From: HGM04593 sp045589695
Lineage (GTDB): Bacteria; Bacteroidota; Bacteroidia; Bacteroidales; Bacteroidaceae
DNA length: 11,944 nt
Reading direction: 5' to 3'
Assembly (NCBI GenBank): GCA_045589695.1
Contig: JAZNPP010000001.1
Coordinates: forward strand, 1 to 11,944
Positions 5,724 through 11,944 of this stretch are shown piece after piece; position 1 is the stretch's first letter; each line of letters opens with the position of its first letter. The notes under the pieces were generated by a model. It saw only the letters and a list, made by a program, of their open reading frames with translations, did no database searches and was not told the origin of the DNA. Both the position numbers and the translations under genes were made by a program.

Positions 5724-6887
5724 ATGCTTAAGCAAATTATCAATGGCAAGATTCTGACCCCACAAGGTTGGTTGAAGGACGGATCGGTTATCATGAGAGA
5801 TAACAAGATTCTTGAGGTGACAAACTGCGACCTCGCTGTAATCGGCGCAGAAGTAGTAGACGCAAAAGGCATGTACGTTGTACCTGGCGGCGTGGAAATC
5901 CATATTCACGGCGGTGGCGGCTGCGACTTCATGGAGGGAACCGAAGAGGCTTTCCGCGGCGCTATCAAAGCTCACATGAAGCATGGCACGACAAGTATCT
6001 TCCCCACCCTTTCATCATCGACCGTTCCTATGATTGAGGCTGCAGCCGAGACATGTACCAAGCTCATGGCAGAGCCTAACAGTCCCGTGCTGGGTCTTCA
6101 CCTCGAAGGCCACTACCTCAACATGGCTATGGCAGGCGGACAGCTGCCCGAGAACATCAAGGACCCCGACCCCAACGAATATATACCGCTTGTAGAGAAA
6201 TGGGATTGCATCAAACGTTGGGACGCCGCCCCTGAATTGCCCGGCGCCATGCAGTTCGGCAAATATATCACATCAAAGGGCATTCTTGCTTCTGTAGCCC
6301 ACACTCAGGCTGAATATGACGACATCCATGCTGCACGCAAGAACGGTTATACCCATGCCACGCACTTCTACAACGCAATGCCAGGATTCCACAAACGCCG
6401 CGAGTACAAGTACGAGGGTACAGTCGAGAGCATCTATCTGCATGAGGATATGACTGTAGAGGTTGTTGCTGACGGCATCCACGTACCTCCGACAATTCTC
6501 CGCCTTGTCCATCACATCAAGGGCGTTGAGCGTGCCTGCGTCATCACTGACGCTCTCGCATGCGCGGCAAGCGACAGCACAACAGCGTTCGACCCGCGTG
6601 TAATCATCGAAGACGGCGTTTGCAAACTCGCCGACCGTACAGCGCTCGCCGGCTCGGTCGCTACAATGGACCGTTTGATTCGCACATTGGTACAGAAGGC
6701 CGAGATTCCTCTCGACGACGCTGTACGCATGGCATCCGAGACTCCTTCAAAGATTATGAACGTGTACGACCGGAAGGGTTCACTGCAGAGAGGCAAGGAC
6801 GCCGATATAATGATTCTCGACGACGATCTGAACATACGTGCCGTTTGGGCAATGGGAGAGCTTGTCGAGGGTACATACACATTGTAA
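5724..6887 (+). CDS. nagA: N-acetylglucosamine-6-phosphate deacetylase
   Basis: NagA removes acetate from GlcNAc-6-phosphate to give GlcN-6-phosphate, in amino-sugar catabolism and cell-wall recycling in the cytoplasm. The 387-residue length is normal for the amidohydrolase fold. Visible active-site elements are HIH (60-62, in GGVEIHIHGGGG), metal-ligand Glu128 in GLHLEGHYLN, His193 (VAHTQA), His214 (THFYNAM), His253 (ADGIH), catalytic Asp276 (VITDAL) and the LAGS loop (308-311). Two positions depart from the common pattern: EGHYL where EGPF/EGPY is usual, and E rather than D before the HxH. All catalytic residues are present. The first ATG follows a -7 box by 46 bp. The gene is monocistronic here, with a terminator 20 bp after its stop and no nagB beside it. 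A related amidohydrolase acting on another acetylated amino-sugar phosphate is the only real alternative. Confidence 0.93.
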   Translation: MLKQIINGKILTPQGWLKDGSVIMRDNKILEVTNCDLAVIGAEVVDAKGMYVVPGGVEIHIHGGGGCDFMEGTEEAFRGAIKAHMKHGTTSIFPTLSSSTVPMIEAAAETCTKLMAEPNSPVLGLHLEGHYLNMAMAGGQLPENIKDPDPNEYIPLVEKWDCIKRWDAAPELPGAMQFGKYITSKGILASVAHTQAEYDDIHAARKNGYTHATHFYNAMPGFHKRREYKYEGTVESIYLHEDMTVEVVADGIHVPPTILRLVHHIKGVERACVITDALACAASDSTTAFDPRVIIEDGVCKLADRTALAGSVATMDRLIRTLVQKAEIPLDDAVRMASETPSKIMNVYDRKGSLQRGKDADIMILDDDLNIRAVWAMGELVEGTYTL

Positions 6888-6906
6888 CAAGTACATTGTT
6901 CTTGAT

Positions 6907-6935
6907 AAAAAATGAGGCTTCGGCCTCATTTTTTT
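6907..6935 (+). terminator. Intrinsic terminator of nagA
   Basis: A 12-bp stem AAAAAATGAGGC / GCCTCATTTTTT (6907-6918/6923-6934) closes a TTCG tetraloop with a C-G pair, and the T run continues to 6935. This is a textbook Rho-independent terminator. Confidence 0.93.
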
Positions 6936-7023
6936 ATTTATATATGCGACTCACTACAGAAATATATGACCGCCGTTAAGATTTTTTGTAAAAATTAAAG
7001 AGGATATTAACGGTACAAATAGT

Positions 7024-7031
7024 TATCTTTG
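7024..7031 (+). promoter_or_regulatory. -7 element of the dcp operon promoter
   Basis: TATCTTTG is a perfect TAnnTTTG -7 box. No TTTG lies at the usual 19-21 bp upstream; the nearest, at 6985-6988, is 35 bp away. The leader would be about 93 nt and holds two small stems: CCGC/GCGG (7053-7056/7064-7067) and AAACAAAC/GTTTGTTT (7075-7082/7096-7103). Confidence 0.6.
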
Positions 7032-7130
7032 TCGTAAATGACAGAAATAGAACCGCACTCTCAGCGGAACACACAAACAAACTTGCATCAGGCTCGTTTG
7101 TTTATATCATATACAGATAATTGAACGAAT

Positions 7131-9194
7131 ATGCATAACAATAACGAAAACCCTCTTTTGATGCCATACGGGACGCCGTTCGATGCCATACCGTATAACC
7201 GTATAACTCTTGAACATTATGTTCCAGCAGTAAAAGAGGCTATAAAAAGAGAAGACGAGGCTATCGAGGCAATATGCAGCAACAGCGACGTTGCCACGTT
7301 CGACAATACCATCGCCGCTCTTGACCGTTGCGGGCTGCAGCTCGGAGAGATAATAGGCGCATTCAACGCTCTTGCCAACGCACAGACAAGAGACGAGATT
7401 CTCGCCGTTGAAGAAGAGATTGAGACACTATGCACTATCCACAATAACGACATATCACTCAACGAAAGACTTTTCTCAAGAATAAAGGCGGTTTACGAGG
7501 GCGACTGCAGCGGGCTCGACACAGCACAGAAACGACTGCTCGAAGAGACATACAAGTCATTCATACGCAGCGGTGCCAACCTTGACAGCGAAGAACGTGA
7601 AGAGTACCGCAAGCTGACGGAGATGCTGTCGATACTCTCAATCAAATTCCAAGAGAACAGCATTAAGGACACCGACGCATACACCCTGCACGTTACCGAC
7701 GCAGCGGACATTGACGGGCTGCCCGAGGACGTCAAGGACGCAGCGGCGAACAATGCGAAAGAAAACGGCAAGGAAGGTTGGCTGTTCACGCTGCACCGTC
7801 CGAGCTACATACCGTTCATGACATTCTGCAGGAACAGAGAACTGCGCCGACAGATGTTTATGGCATACAGCACCATCGGAGCCAAGCAGAACGGATTCGA
7901 CAACCGTGAAATTGTAAAGGAGATTGTAAATGTACGATTCAGAATTGCCCGTCTGCTCGGCTACAACAGTTACAGCGACTACGTGCTCGAAGAACGTATG
8001 GCAAAGAACACCGATGCGGTATTCTCGATGCTGGGCAAACTCACATGGTCGTACCTGCCTGTCGCAAACAAGGAAATCGACGAAGTAAAGAGCCTCGCAA
8101 GAGAACTCGAAGGCGAAATGTTTGAGTTAAAGCCGTGGGACCTGGCATACTACAGCGAAAGACTTAAAGAGAAAAAGTTCGGGATAAGCGATGAGACAGT
8201 ACGCCCGTACTTCGAACTGAACCAGGCTGTACACGGCATGTTCTACCTTGCCACACGCCTGTACGGAGTCACATTCAGGCAGAACCACGACATTCCCGTT
8301 TACAACCCCGACGTAAAGGTATGGGAAGTGTACGACTACGACGGCACATACCTCGCGCTACTCTACTGCGACTTTTTCGCTCGCAAGGGTAAGCATGCCG
8401 GAGCATGGATGGATTCAATCAAGCCGCAGTACAAGGATGCGGACGGCACCGACCACCGTCCGCATGTGACACTATCGACCAACTACCGCAAGCCCATGCC
8501 CGACAAACCAACGTTGCTTAACTTCGACGAAGTGAACACCCTCATGCATGAATTCGGCCACTGCATGCACGGCATACTGTCAAACGTGACATACCGCAGC
8601 CAGTGCAGTCCTAACGTATTGTGGGACTTTGTGGAAATGCCTTCGCAGATTATGGAGAATTTTGCGGGAGAAGAGGAACTGCTGAGCCATTTCGCATTTC
8701 ACCATAAGACAGGCGAGAGCATGCCTAAAGATATTCTCGAAAAGGTAAAACAGGCCCGTACATTCAATGCCGGCTACCAATGCGTACGCCAGGTGCGGTT
8801 AGGACTGATTGACCAGGCTTGGCACAACATACAAGCACCGTTCGAGGGCGACGTGCTTGAGTACGAACATTCGGTAACAGAAGCTCTGCAACAGATACCC
8901 CCCGAAGAAGGTACAGGCATAACCACGCAGTTCGGACACATAATGTCGGGCGGCTACGCAGCCGGCTATTACAGCTACAAATGGGCAGAGATGCTTGATG
9001 CGGACGCCTTCTCCTTGTTCAAGGAACACGGCGTGCTGAACATGAAGGTAGCCCAATCCTTCCGTGACAACGTCCTGTCTAAGGGCGACAGCGAAGACCC
9101 CATGACACTATATGTAAAGTTCAGAGGCCGCAGACCGCAGGTAGAGCCCTTGCTCGAACGCGACGGCATTCCGACCATTTGCCCGCATTTGTAA
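7131..9194 (+). CDS. dcp: M3 family zinc metallopeptidase, dipeptidyl carboxypeptidase type (Dcp)
   Basis: This family cleaves short peptides, typically releasing dipeptides from the C-terminus, and recycles peptides. The 687-residue length fits Dcp/oligopeptidase A. The opening NPLLMPYGTPFDAIPYNRIT resembles the Bacteroidetes Dcp N-terminus. The zinc site is HEFGH (473-477), with the third ligand Glu502 in WDFVEMPSQIMENF, at the spacing usual for the family. The C-terminal HIMSGGYAAGYYSYKWAEM block (603-621) supplies the conserved His and Tyr residues that contact substrate. There is no signal peptide, so a cytoplasmic location is expected. It is the first gene of a tight run: the lipoprotein gene starts 4 nt after its stop. 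Oligopeptidase A is a possible alternative name; the motifs alone do not separate the two activities with certainty. Confidence 0.92.
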   Translation: MHNNNENPLLMPYGTPFDAIPYNRITLEHYVPAVKEAIKREDEAIEAICSNSDVATFDNTIAALDRCGLQLGEIIGAFNALANAQTRDEILAVEEEIETLCTIHNNDISLNERLFSRIKAVYEGDCSGLDTAQKRLLEETYKSFIRSGANLDSEEREEYRKLTEMLSILSIKFQENSIKDTDAYTLHVTDAADIDGLPEDVKDAAANNAKENGKEGWLFTLHRPSYIPFMTFCRNRELRRQMFMAYSTIGAKQNGFDNREIVKEIVNVRFRIARLLGYNSYSDYVLEERMAKNTDAVFSMLGKLTWSYLPVANKEIDEVKSLARELEGEMFELKPWDLAYYSERLKEKKFGISDETVRPYFELNQAVHGMFYLATRLYGVTFRQNHDIPVYNPDVKVWEVYDYDGTYLALLYCDFFARKGKHAGAWMDSIKPQYKDADGTDHRPHVTLSTNYRKPMPDKPTLLNFDEVNTLMHEFGHCMHGILSNVTYRSQCSPNVLWDFVEMPSQIMENFAGEEELLSHFAFHHKTGESMPKDILEKVKQARTFNAGYQCVRQVRLGLIDQAWHNIQAPFEGDVLEYEHSVTEALQQIPPEEGTGITTQFGHIMSGGYAAGYYSYKWAEMLDADAFSLFKEHGVLNMKVAQSFRDNVLSKGDSEDPMTLYVKFRGRRPQVEPLLERDGIPTICPHL

Positions 9195-9198
9195 AAAG

Positions 9199-9645
9199 AT
9201 GATAATGAAAAAGATAGTAAAAAAAACAAATTGGCTGATTTTGACGTTCGCATTGCCGTTGCTCTTCACCTCGTGCGAAAGAGAAGACGACATCAACGCC
9301 ATATTCCGCGGAACTACCTGGTATCTCACATACATAAAGAACGGCGAGAAGCAGAGCGAGACCCAAAAGAGATACAGCATCAACTTTGTCAATGACAACT
9401 TTGAAGCCGTAATGTCGGGCGGCACGAAAATAACAGGCAAATGGCAGGCCGACGGCACGAGCCACTCTTTCGGCTGCAGCAACATACATGTCACGGGCTC
9501 CGTCGCAGGAGACAGCATAGCAGAAAAGATGTACAGCATTCTGACCAATGCAAAAAGATACAGCGGCACGACCACGTGGCTACAGATAATACAGGACAAT
9601 AACACATTCATGCAATTCCGCAACTGGTATGACAATGGAAGATAA
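9199..9645 (+). CDS. DUF4847-like lipoprotein
   Basis: This 148-residue protein has a lipoprotein signal peptide (basic MIMKKIVKK, hydrophobic core, lipobox LFTSC with Cys26). The residues after the cysteine, EREDD, are acidic, like the signal that sends Bacteroidetes lipoproteins to the cell surface. The mature part (FRGTTWYLTYIKNGEK, then YSINFVNDNFEAVMSGGTKI and GKWQADG) reads as a small beta-rich, lipocalin/META-like fold. It resembles DUF4847 as I remember it, a Bacteroidales family of unknown role. ATG at 9199 or 9205 may be the start; both leave the signal peptide whole. It begins 4 nt after dcp and overlaps the deaminase start, so it is translated as part of the operon. Confidence 0.8.
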   Translation: MIMKKIVKKTNWLILTFALPLLFTSCEREDDINAIFRGTTWYLTYIKNGEKQSETQKRYSINFVNDNFEAVMSGGTKITGKWQADGTSHSFGCSNIHVTGSVAGDSIAEKMYSILTNAKRYSGTTTWLQIIQDNNTFMQFRNWYDNGR

Positions 9646-10063
9646 AAACAAACAGTACGAATTAGACAGACGCTACATGCGCATGGCGGCCATTTGGGCC
9701 GAGAACTCATATTGCGTACGCCGACAAGTCGGAGCGCTCATAGTAAAAGACAAAATGATAATTTCGGACGGCTACAACGGCACCCCTGCCGGATTTGAGA
9801 ATATATGCGAAAATGACGATGGCTTCACAAAGCCTTACGTTCTGCATGCGGAGGCCAATGCGATAACAAAAATCGCCCGTTCCAACAACAACAGCAACGG
9901 AGCGACACTTTACGTAACCACATCGCCTTGCATCGAGTGCGCGAAGCTAATCATACAAGCCGGCATAGTCCGTGTAGTCTACGGAGAGCTGTACCACATC
10001 ACGGACGGCATTGAGCTGCTTGAAAGAGCCGGTGTTGAAGTCGTCTACCTTCCTAAAGAGTAA
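9629..10063 (+). CDS. dCMP deaminase (cytidine/deoxycytidylate deaminase family)
   Basis: It converts dCMP to dUMP for dTTP synthesis, in the cytoplasm. The protein has 144 residues. The zinc site is HAE (His73 and catalytic Glu75, in VLHAEANAI) and PCIEC (Cys101, Cys104), followed by AKLIIQAGI, typical of dCMP deaminases and the ComEB group rather than of cytidine deaminases or tRNA adenosine deaminases. SDGYNGTPAGFENICEN (46-62) also fits the nucleotide-binding loop of this family. ATG at 9629 or 9635 gives an overlap of 17 or 11 bp with the lipoprotein gene, which suggests coupled translation. The S41 protease starts 8 nt after its stop. Confidence 0.92.
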   Translation: MTMEDKNKQYELDRRYMRMAAIWAENSYCVRRQVGALIVKDKMIISDGYNGTPAGFENICENDDGFTKPYVLHAEANAITKIARSNNNSNGATLYVTTSPCIECAKLIIQAGIVRVVYGELYHITDGIELLERAGVEVVYLPKE

Positions 10064-10071
10064 CCTTTCCG

Positions 10072-11682
10072 ATGAACAAATATTCAGGACTGATAGCCAT
10101 AGCGGCCGTGCTGTTCGGTTTTTTTGCCGGAACACAGTTGGCGGGCAGAAAGAACACCATTATAATAAACAGCGTTGATAATAAAATCAGCGAGGTCTTA
10201 GGCATTATCGACGCCAACTACGTCGATAGCGCCGACATAGACTCCATTATCGAGAAAAGCCTCCCGAAAGTCATTTCGGAGCTTGACCCGCACAGCGTGT
10301 ATATACCGCAGAAGGATGTCGAAGAGACAAATTCCGACCTTCAAAGCAGTTTCAGCGGAATAGGCATACGCTTTACCATACAAGAGGACACAATACACAT
10401 CAGCGACATAATACCCGGCGGACCGTCGGAGAAGGTCGGCATGCTTGCGGGAGACCGCATAATAAAGGTGAACGACACGCTGTTCGTAGGCAAGGACGTA
10501 TGCACCAATGACGCTGCTATGAAAAAGCTGAAAGGCCCTAAAGGGAGCTATGTAAAGCTGGGCATACAGCGATACGGAGAAAAAGACCTGCTCGACTTTA
10601 CCATACGCCGTGACGACATCGCCGTTGAGAGCATCGACGCTACGTACATGATAAACGGTAAGTGGGGTTATGTACGCATAGAACGTTTTGCCGAGAACAC
10701 GTTCGGCGAATTCGTACAGGCCCTCGCCATGTTCATGAGCAATAAAGCGCAAGGTATTATAATAGATCTCAGAGGCAACGGCGGAGGCTACATGGGCATA
10801 GCACTTGAAATGGCGAACCAGTTCCTTGACAGAGGCGATGTCATCGTATACACCGAAGGTGACAACAGCGAGAAAATAGTCGAGAAAGCCAACGGATACG
10901 GCATGTTCCAAAAGACGCCTTTGGTTATACTCGTAGACGAGACATCGGCATCCGCAAGCGAGATTATAGCAGGCACCATACAGGACAACGACCGCGGAAC
11001 AATCATAGGACGACGTACGTTCGGCAAAGGACTCGTGCAGCAGCCGTTCGTGCTGAGCGACGGTTCAATGATGCGTCTTACTATAGCCCGATACCACACG
11101 CCATCGGGCCGTTGCATACAGAAACCCTACACCAAAGGCGAGAAAGGAACGTATGAGCTCGATCTCCTTGAGAGATACAACCGGGGAGAGTTCTTTTCCA
11201 AGGACAGCATACACCAGAACAAAGAGCTTGTATACAAGACCAAAAAAGGCAGGACAGTATATGGCGGCGGCGGCATCATGCCCGACATATTCGTGTCTAG
11301 CGACACCACCAACGTGACGTCATACACGCAAGAAGCCTTTTCGCGCGGGCTTATCACACACTTTGCGTTGAAATACAGCGACCGCAACCGTACGGCCCTG
11401 TCAAAGCTAAAAGGACATGAGGATATGACACGTCACCTCGACACGCAACCATTGGTGGAAGAGTTCGTAAAGTTCGCCGACAGCAAAGGCCTGAAACCGG
11501 ATCACGGCCTCATTGCAAAATCAAACGATATACTAAAGCATGCGCTATATTCAAATATAATATACCAGATACAAGGCATGCTCGAACATGTGAAATATAT
11601 AAACCTCGATGACCCGACAGTACAAAAAGCAATTGAGGTATTGGAAGAGGGTAAAGCATTCCCCGCTGTGGAAAACGATTAA
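10072..11682 (+). CDS. S41 family C-terminal processing peptidase (CtpA/Prc-like)
   Basis: A periplasmic serine protease anchored by an N-terminal hydrophobic helix (residues 5-24). These enzymes trim or degrade envelope proteins from the C-terminus. The 536-residue protein has the family's N-terminal ELDPHSVYIPQ (70-80), a PDZ domain (about 92-178, with the substrate-groove segment SGIGIRF and PGGPSEKVGMLAGDRI) and the S41 catalytic domain (about 190-385). The nucleophile is probably Ser294 in TSASASEIIAG. The general base is Lys319 in TFGKG, 25 residues later, the spacing of the Ser-Lys dyad in this family. GIIIDLRGNGGG (228-239) is the conserved oxyanion-side block. Residues after 400 form a helical extension seen in Bacteroidetes members. 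It is the last gene of the dcp run and is followed directly by a hairpin. Tail-specific processing is inferred from family; the substrate is unknown. Confidence 0.94.
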   Translation: MNKYSGLIAIAAVLFGFFAGTQLAGRKNTIIINSVDNKISEVLGIIDANYVDSADIDSIIEKSLPKVISELDPHSVYIPQKDVEETNSDLQSSFSGIGIRFTIQEDTIHISDIIPGGPSEKVGMLAGDRIIKVNDTLFVGKDVCTNDAAMKKLKGPKGSYVKLGIQRYGEKDLLDFTIRRDDIAVESIDATYMINGKWGYVRIERFAENTFGEFVQALAMFMSNKAQGIIIDLRGNGGGYMGIALEMANQFLDRGDVIVYTEGDNSEKIVEKANGYGMFQKTPLVILVDETSASASEIIAGTIQDNDRGTIIGRRTFGKGLVQQPFVLSDGSMMRLTIARYHTPSGRCIQKPYTKGEKGTYELDLLERYNRGEFFSKDSIHQNKELVYKTKKGRTVYGGGGIMPDIFVSSDTTNVTSYTQEAFSRGLITHFALKYSDRNRTALSKLKGHEDMTRHLDTQPLVEEFVKFADSKGLKPDHGLIAKSNDILKHALYSNIIYQIQGMLEHVKYINLDDPTVQKAIEVLEEGKAFPAVEND

Positions 11683-11683
11683 C

Positions 11684-11723
11684 AATGTTTCAGGGCAGAC
11701 ACGCCGGTCTGCCCTGAAACATT
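11684..11723. terminator. 17-bp perfect hairpin after the dcp operon
   Basis: AATGTTTCAGGGCAGAC (11684-11700) pairs perfectly with 11707-11723 around the 6-nt loop ACGCCG. It starts one base after the protease stop codon. No T tract follows (CTCGCCTTAG), so it may end transcription inefficiently or act mainly to protect the mRNA 3' end. Confidence 0.7.
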
Positions 11724-11831
11724 CTCGCCTTAGCAATCTAAGAGTTCTCGTTACAAACATTCCTCGGGTGCCTTTCGAAGCGAAACCCATAAATTCTCAC
11801 AGAACCCGGCAGGGACCGCCTGCAAGCAATA

Positions 11832-11865
11832 ACAAAAAAAACGCCGAAAGCTTACTTTCGGCGTT
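11832..11865 (-). terminator. Intrinsic terminator of the tRNA-Asn gene
   Basis: On the minus strand, an 11-bp stem (11865-11855 with 11850-11840, core AACGCCGAAAG) with loop TAAG is followed by eight T (11841-11834). It begins one base after the tRNA 3' end. On the plus strand the hairpin lacks a T tract, so it serves the minus strand. Confidence 0.92.
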
Positions 11866-11866
11866 G

Positions 11867-11940
11867 CTCTTCAGGTAGGACTTGAACCTACGACCCCCTG
11901 ATTAACAGTCAGGTGCTCTAACCGACTGAGCTACTGAAGA
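11867..11940 (-). tRNA. tRNA-Asn (anticodon GTT)
   Basis: The minus strand gives a complete 74-nt cloverleaf. The acceptor stem is TCTTCAG/CTGAAGA, the D-loop region is TAGCTCAGTCGGTTAGAGC, the anticodon arm is CCTGA-CTGTTAA-TCAGG with anticodon GTT, the T-loop is GGTTCAAGTCC, and the discriminator base is G. CCA is not encoded, so it must be added after transcription. The promoter lies outside the window. A terminator follows directly. Confidence 0.97.
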
Positions 11941-11944
11941 ATGT

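Noticed and set aside
6560..6979. 139-codon plus-strand frame overlapping the nagA 3' end
   Set aside because: Arg-rich out-of-frame reading of nagA that runs through the nagA terminator.
9108..9710. 200-codon minus-strand frame over the lipoprotein gene
   Set aside because: The opposite strand has a clear lipoprotein gene with a lipobox and operon spacing; the minus-strand frame shows no motif and spans three genes.
10198..10911. 237-codon minus-strand frame opposite the S41 protease
   Set aside because: Antisense to the PDZ and catalytic domains; the length is explained by codon bias of the true gene.
11724..11831. A further gene or attachment site beside tRNA-Asn
   Set aside because: No reading frame continues past the operon hairpin in a gene-like way. 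I found no copy of the tRNA 3' end elsewhere in the window and no integrase.

Overview
The window looks like a chromosomal segment from a Bacteroidales bacterium (Bacteroides/Prevotella-like). The evidence is a type III glutamine synthetase, promoters of the Bacteroidetes type (-7 box TAnnTTTG, sometimes with a -33 TTTG about 20 nt upstream), near absence of Shine-Dalgarno sequences, lipoproteins with acidic residues just after the lipobox cysteine, and an M3 dipeptidyl carboxypeptidase beside an S41 protease. Genus cannot be fixed by eye.

Layout. (1) 1-939: the 3' part of a very AT-rich membrane O-acyltransferase gene, entering from outside the window and broken by a one-base frameshift. (2) 940-1280: non-coding, with a short tandem repeat, a nested stem-loop structure, a strong terminator, an inverted repeat and a promoter. 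(3) 1281-2687: three small cell-envelope genes: a DUF4359-like putative lipoprotein, a small secreted basic protein and a two-helix membrane protein. (4) 2688-3084: non-coding; a 38-bp perfect palindrome, then two 126-bp near-identical direct repeats and the start of a third. A 20-bp inverted copy of part of the repeat abuts the stop codon of glnN. (5) 3085-5268, minus strand: glnN, with a textbook promoter at 5330-5361. (6) 5724-6887: nagA, divergent from glnN, with its own promoter and a UUCG-loop terminator. (7) 7131-11682: a tight four-gene run of M3 peptidase (dcp), DUF4847-like lipoprotein, dCMP deaminase and S41 C-terminal processing protease, with gaps of 4 and 8 nt and one overlap, ending in a 17-bp hairpin. 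(8) 11840-11940, minus strand: tRNA-Asn(GTT) with its intrinsic terminator.

How the genes fit together. glnN assimilates ammonia into glutamine. nagA feeds amino-sugar carbon and nitrogen into central metabolism. The dcp operon joins cytoplasmic peptide breakdown, an outer-membrane lipoprotein, dUMP supply for dTTP synthesis and envelope proteolysis. These are mostly housekeeping genes. The accessory signal lies in the AT-rich frameshifted acyltransferase and the unexplained non-coding structures at 940-1220 and 2719-3084. The strongest candidate for something undescribed is the repeat family at 2795-3084. I found no CRISPR array, transposase, integrase, toxin-antitoxin pair or defence gene.
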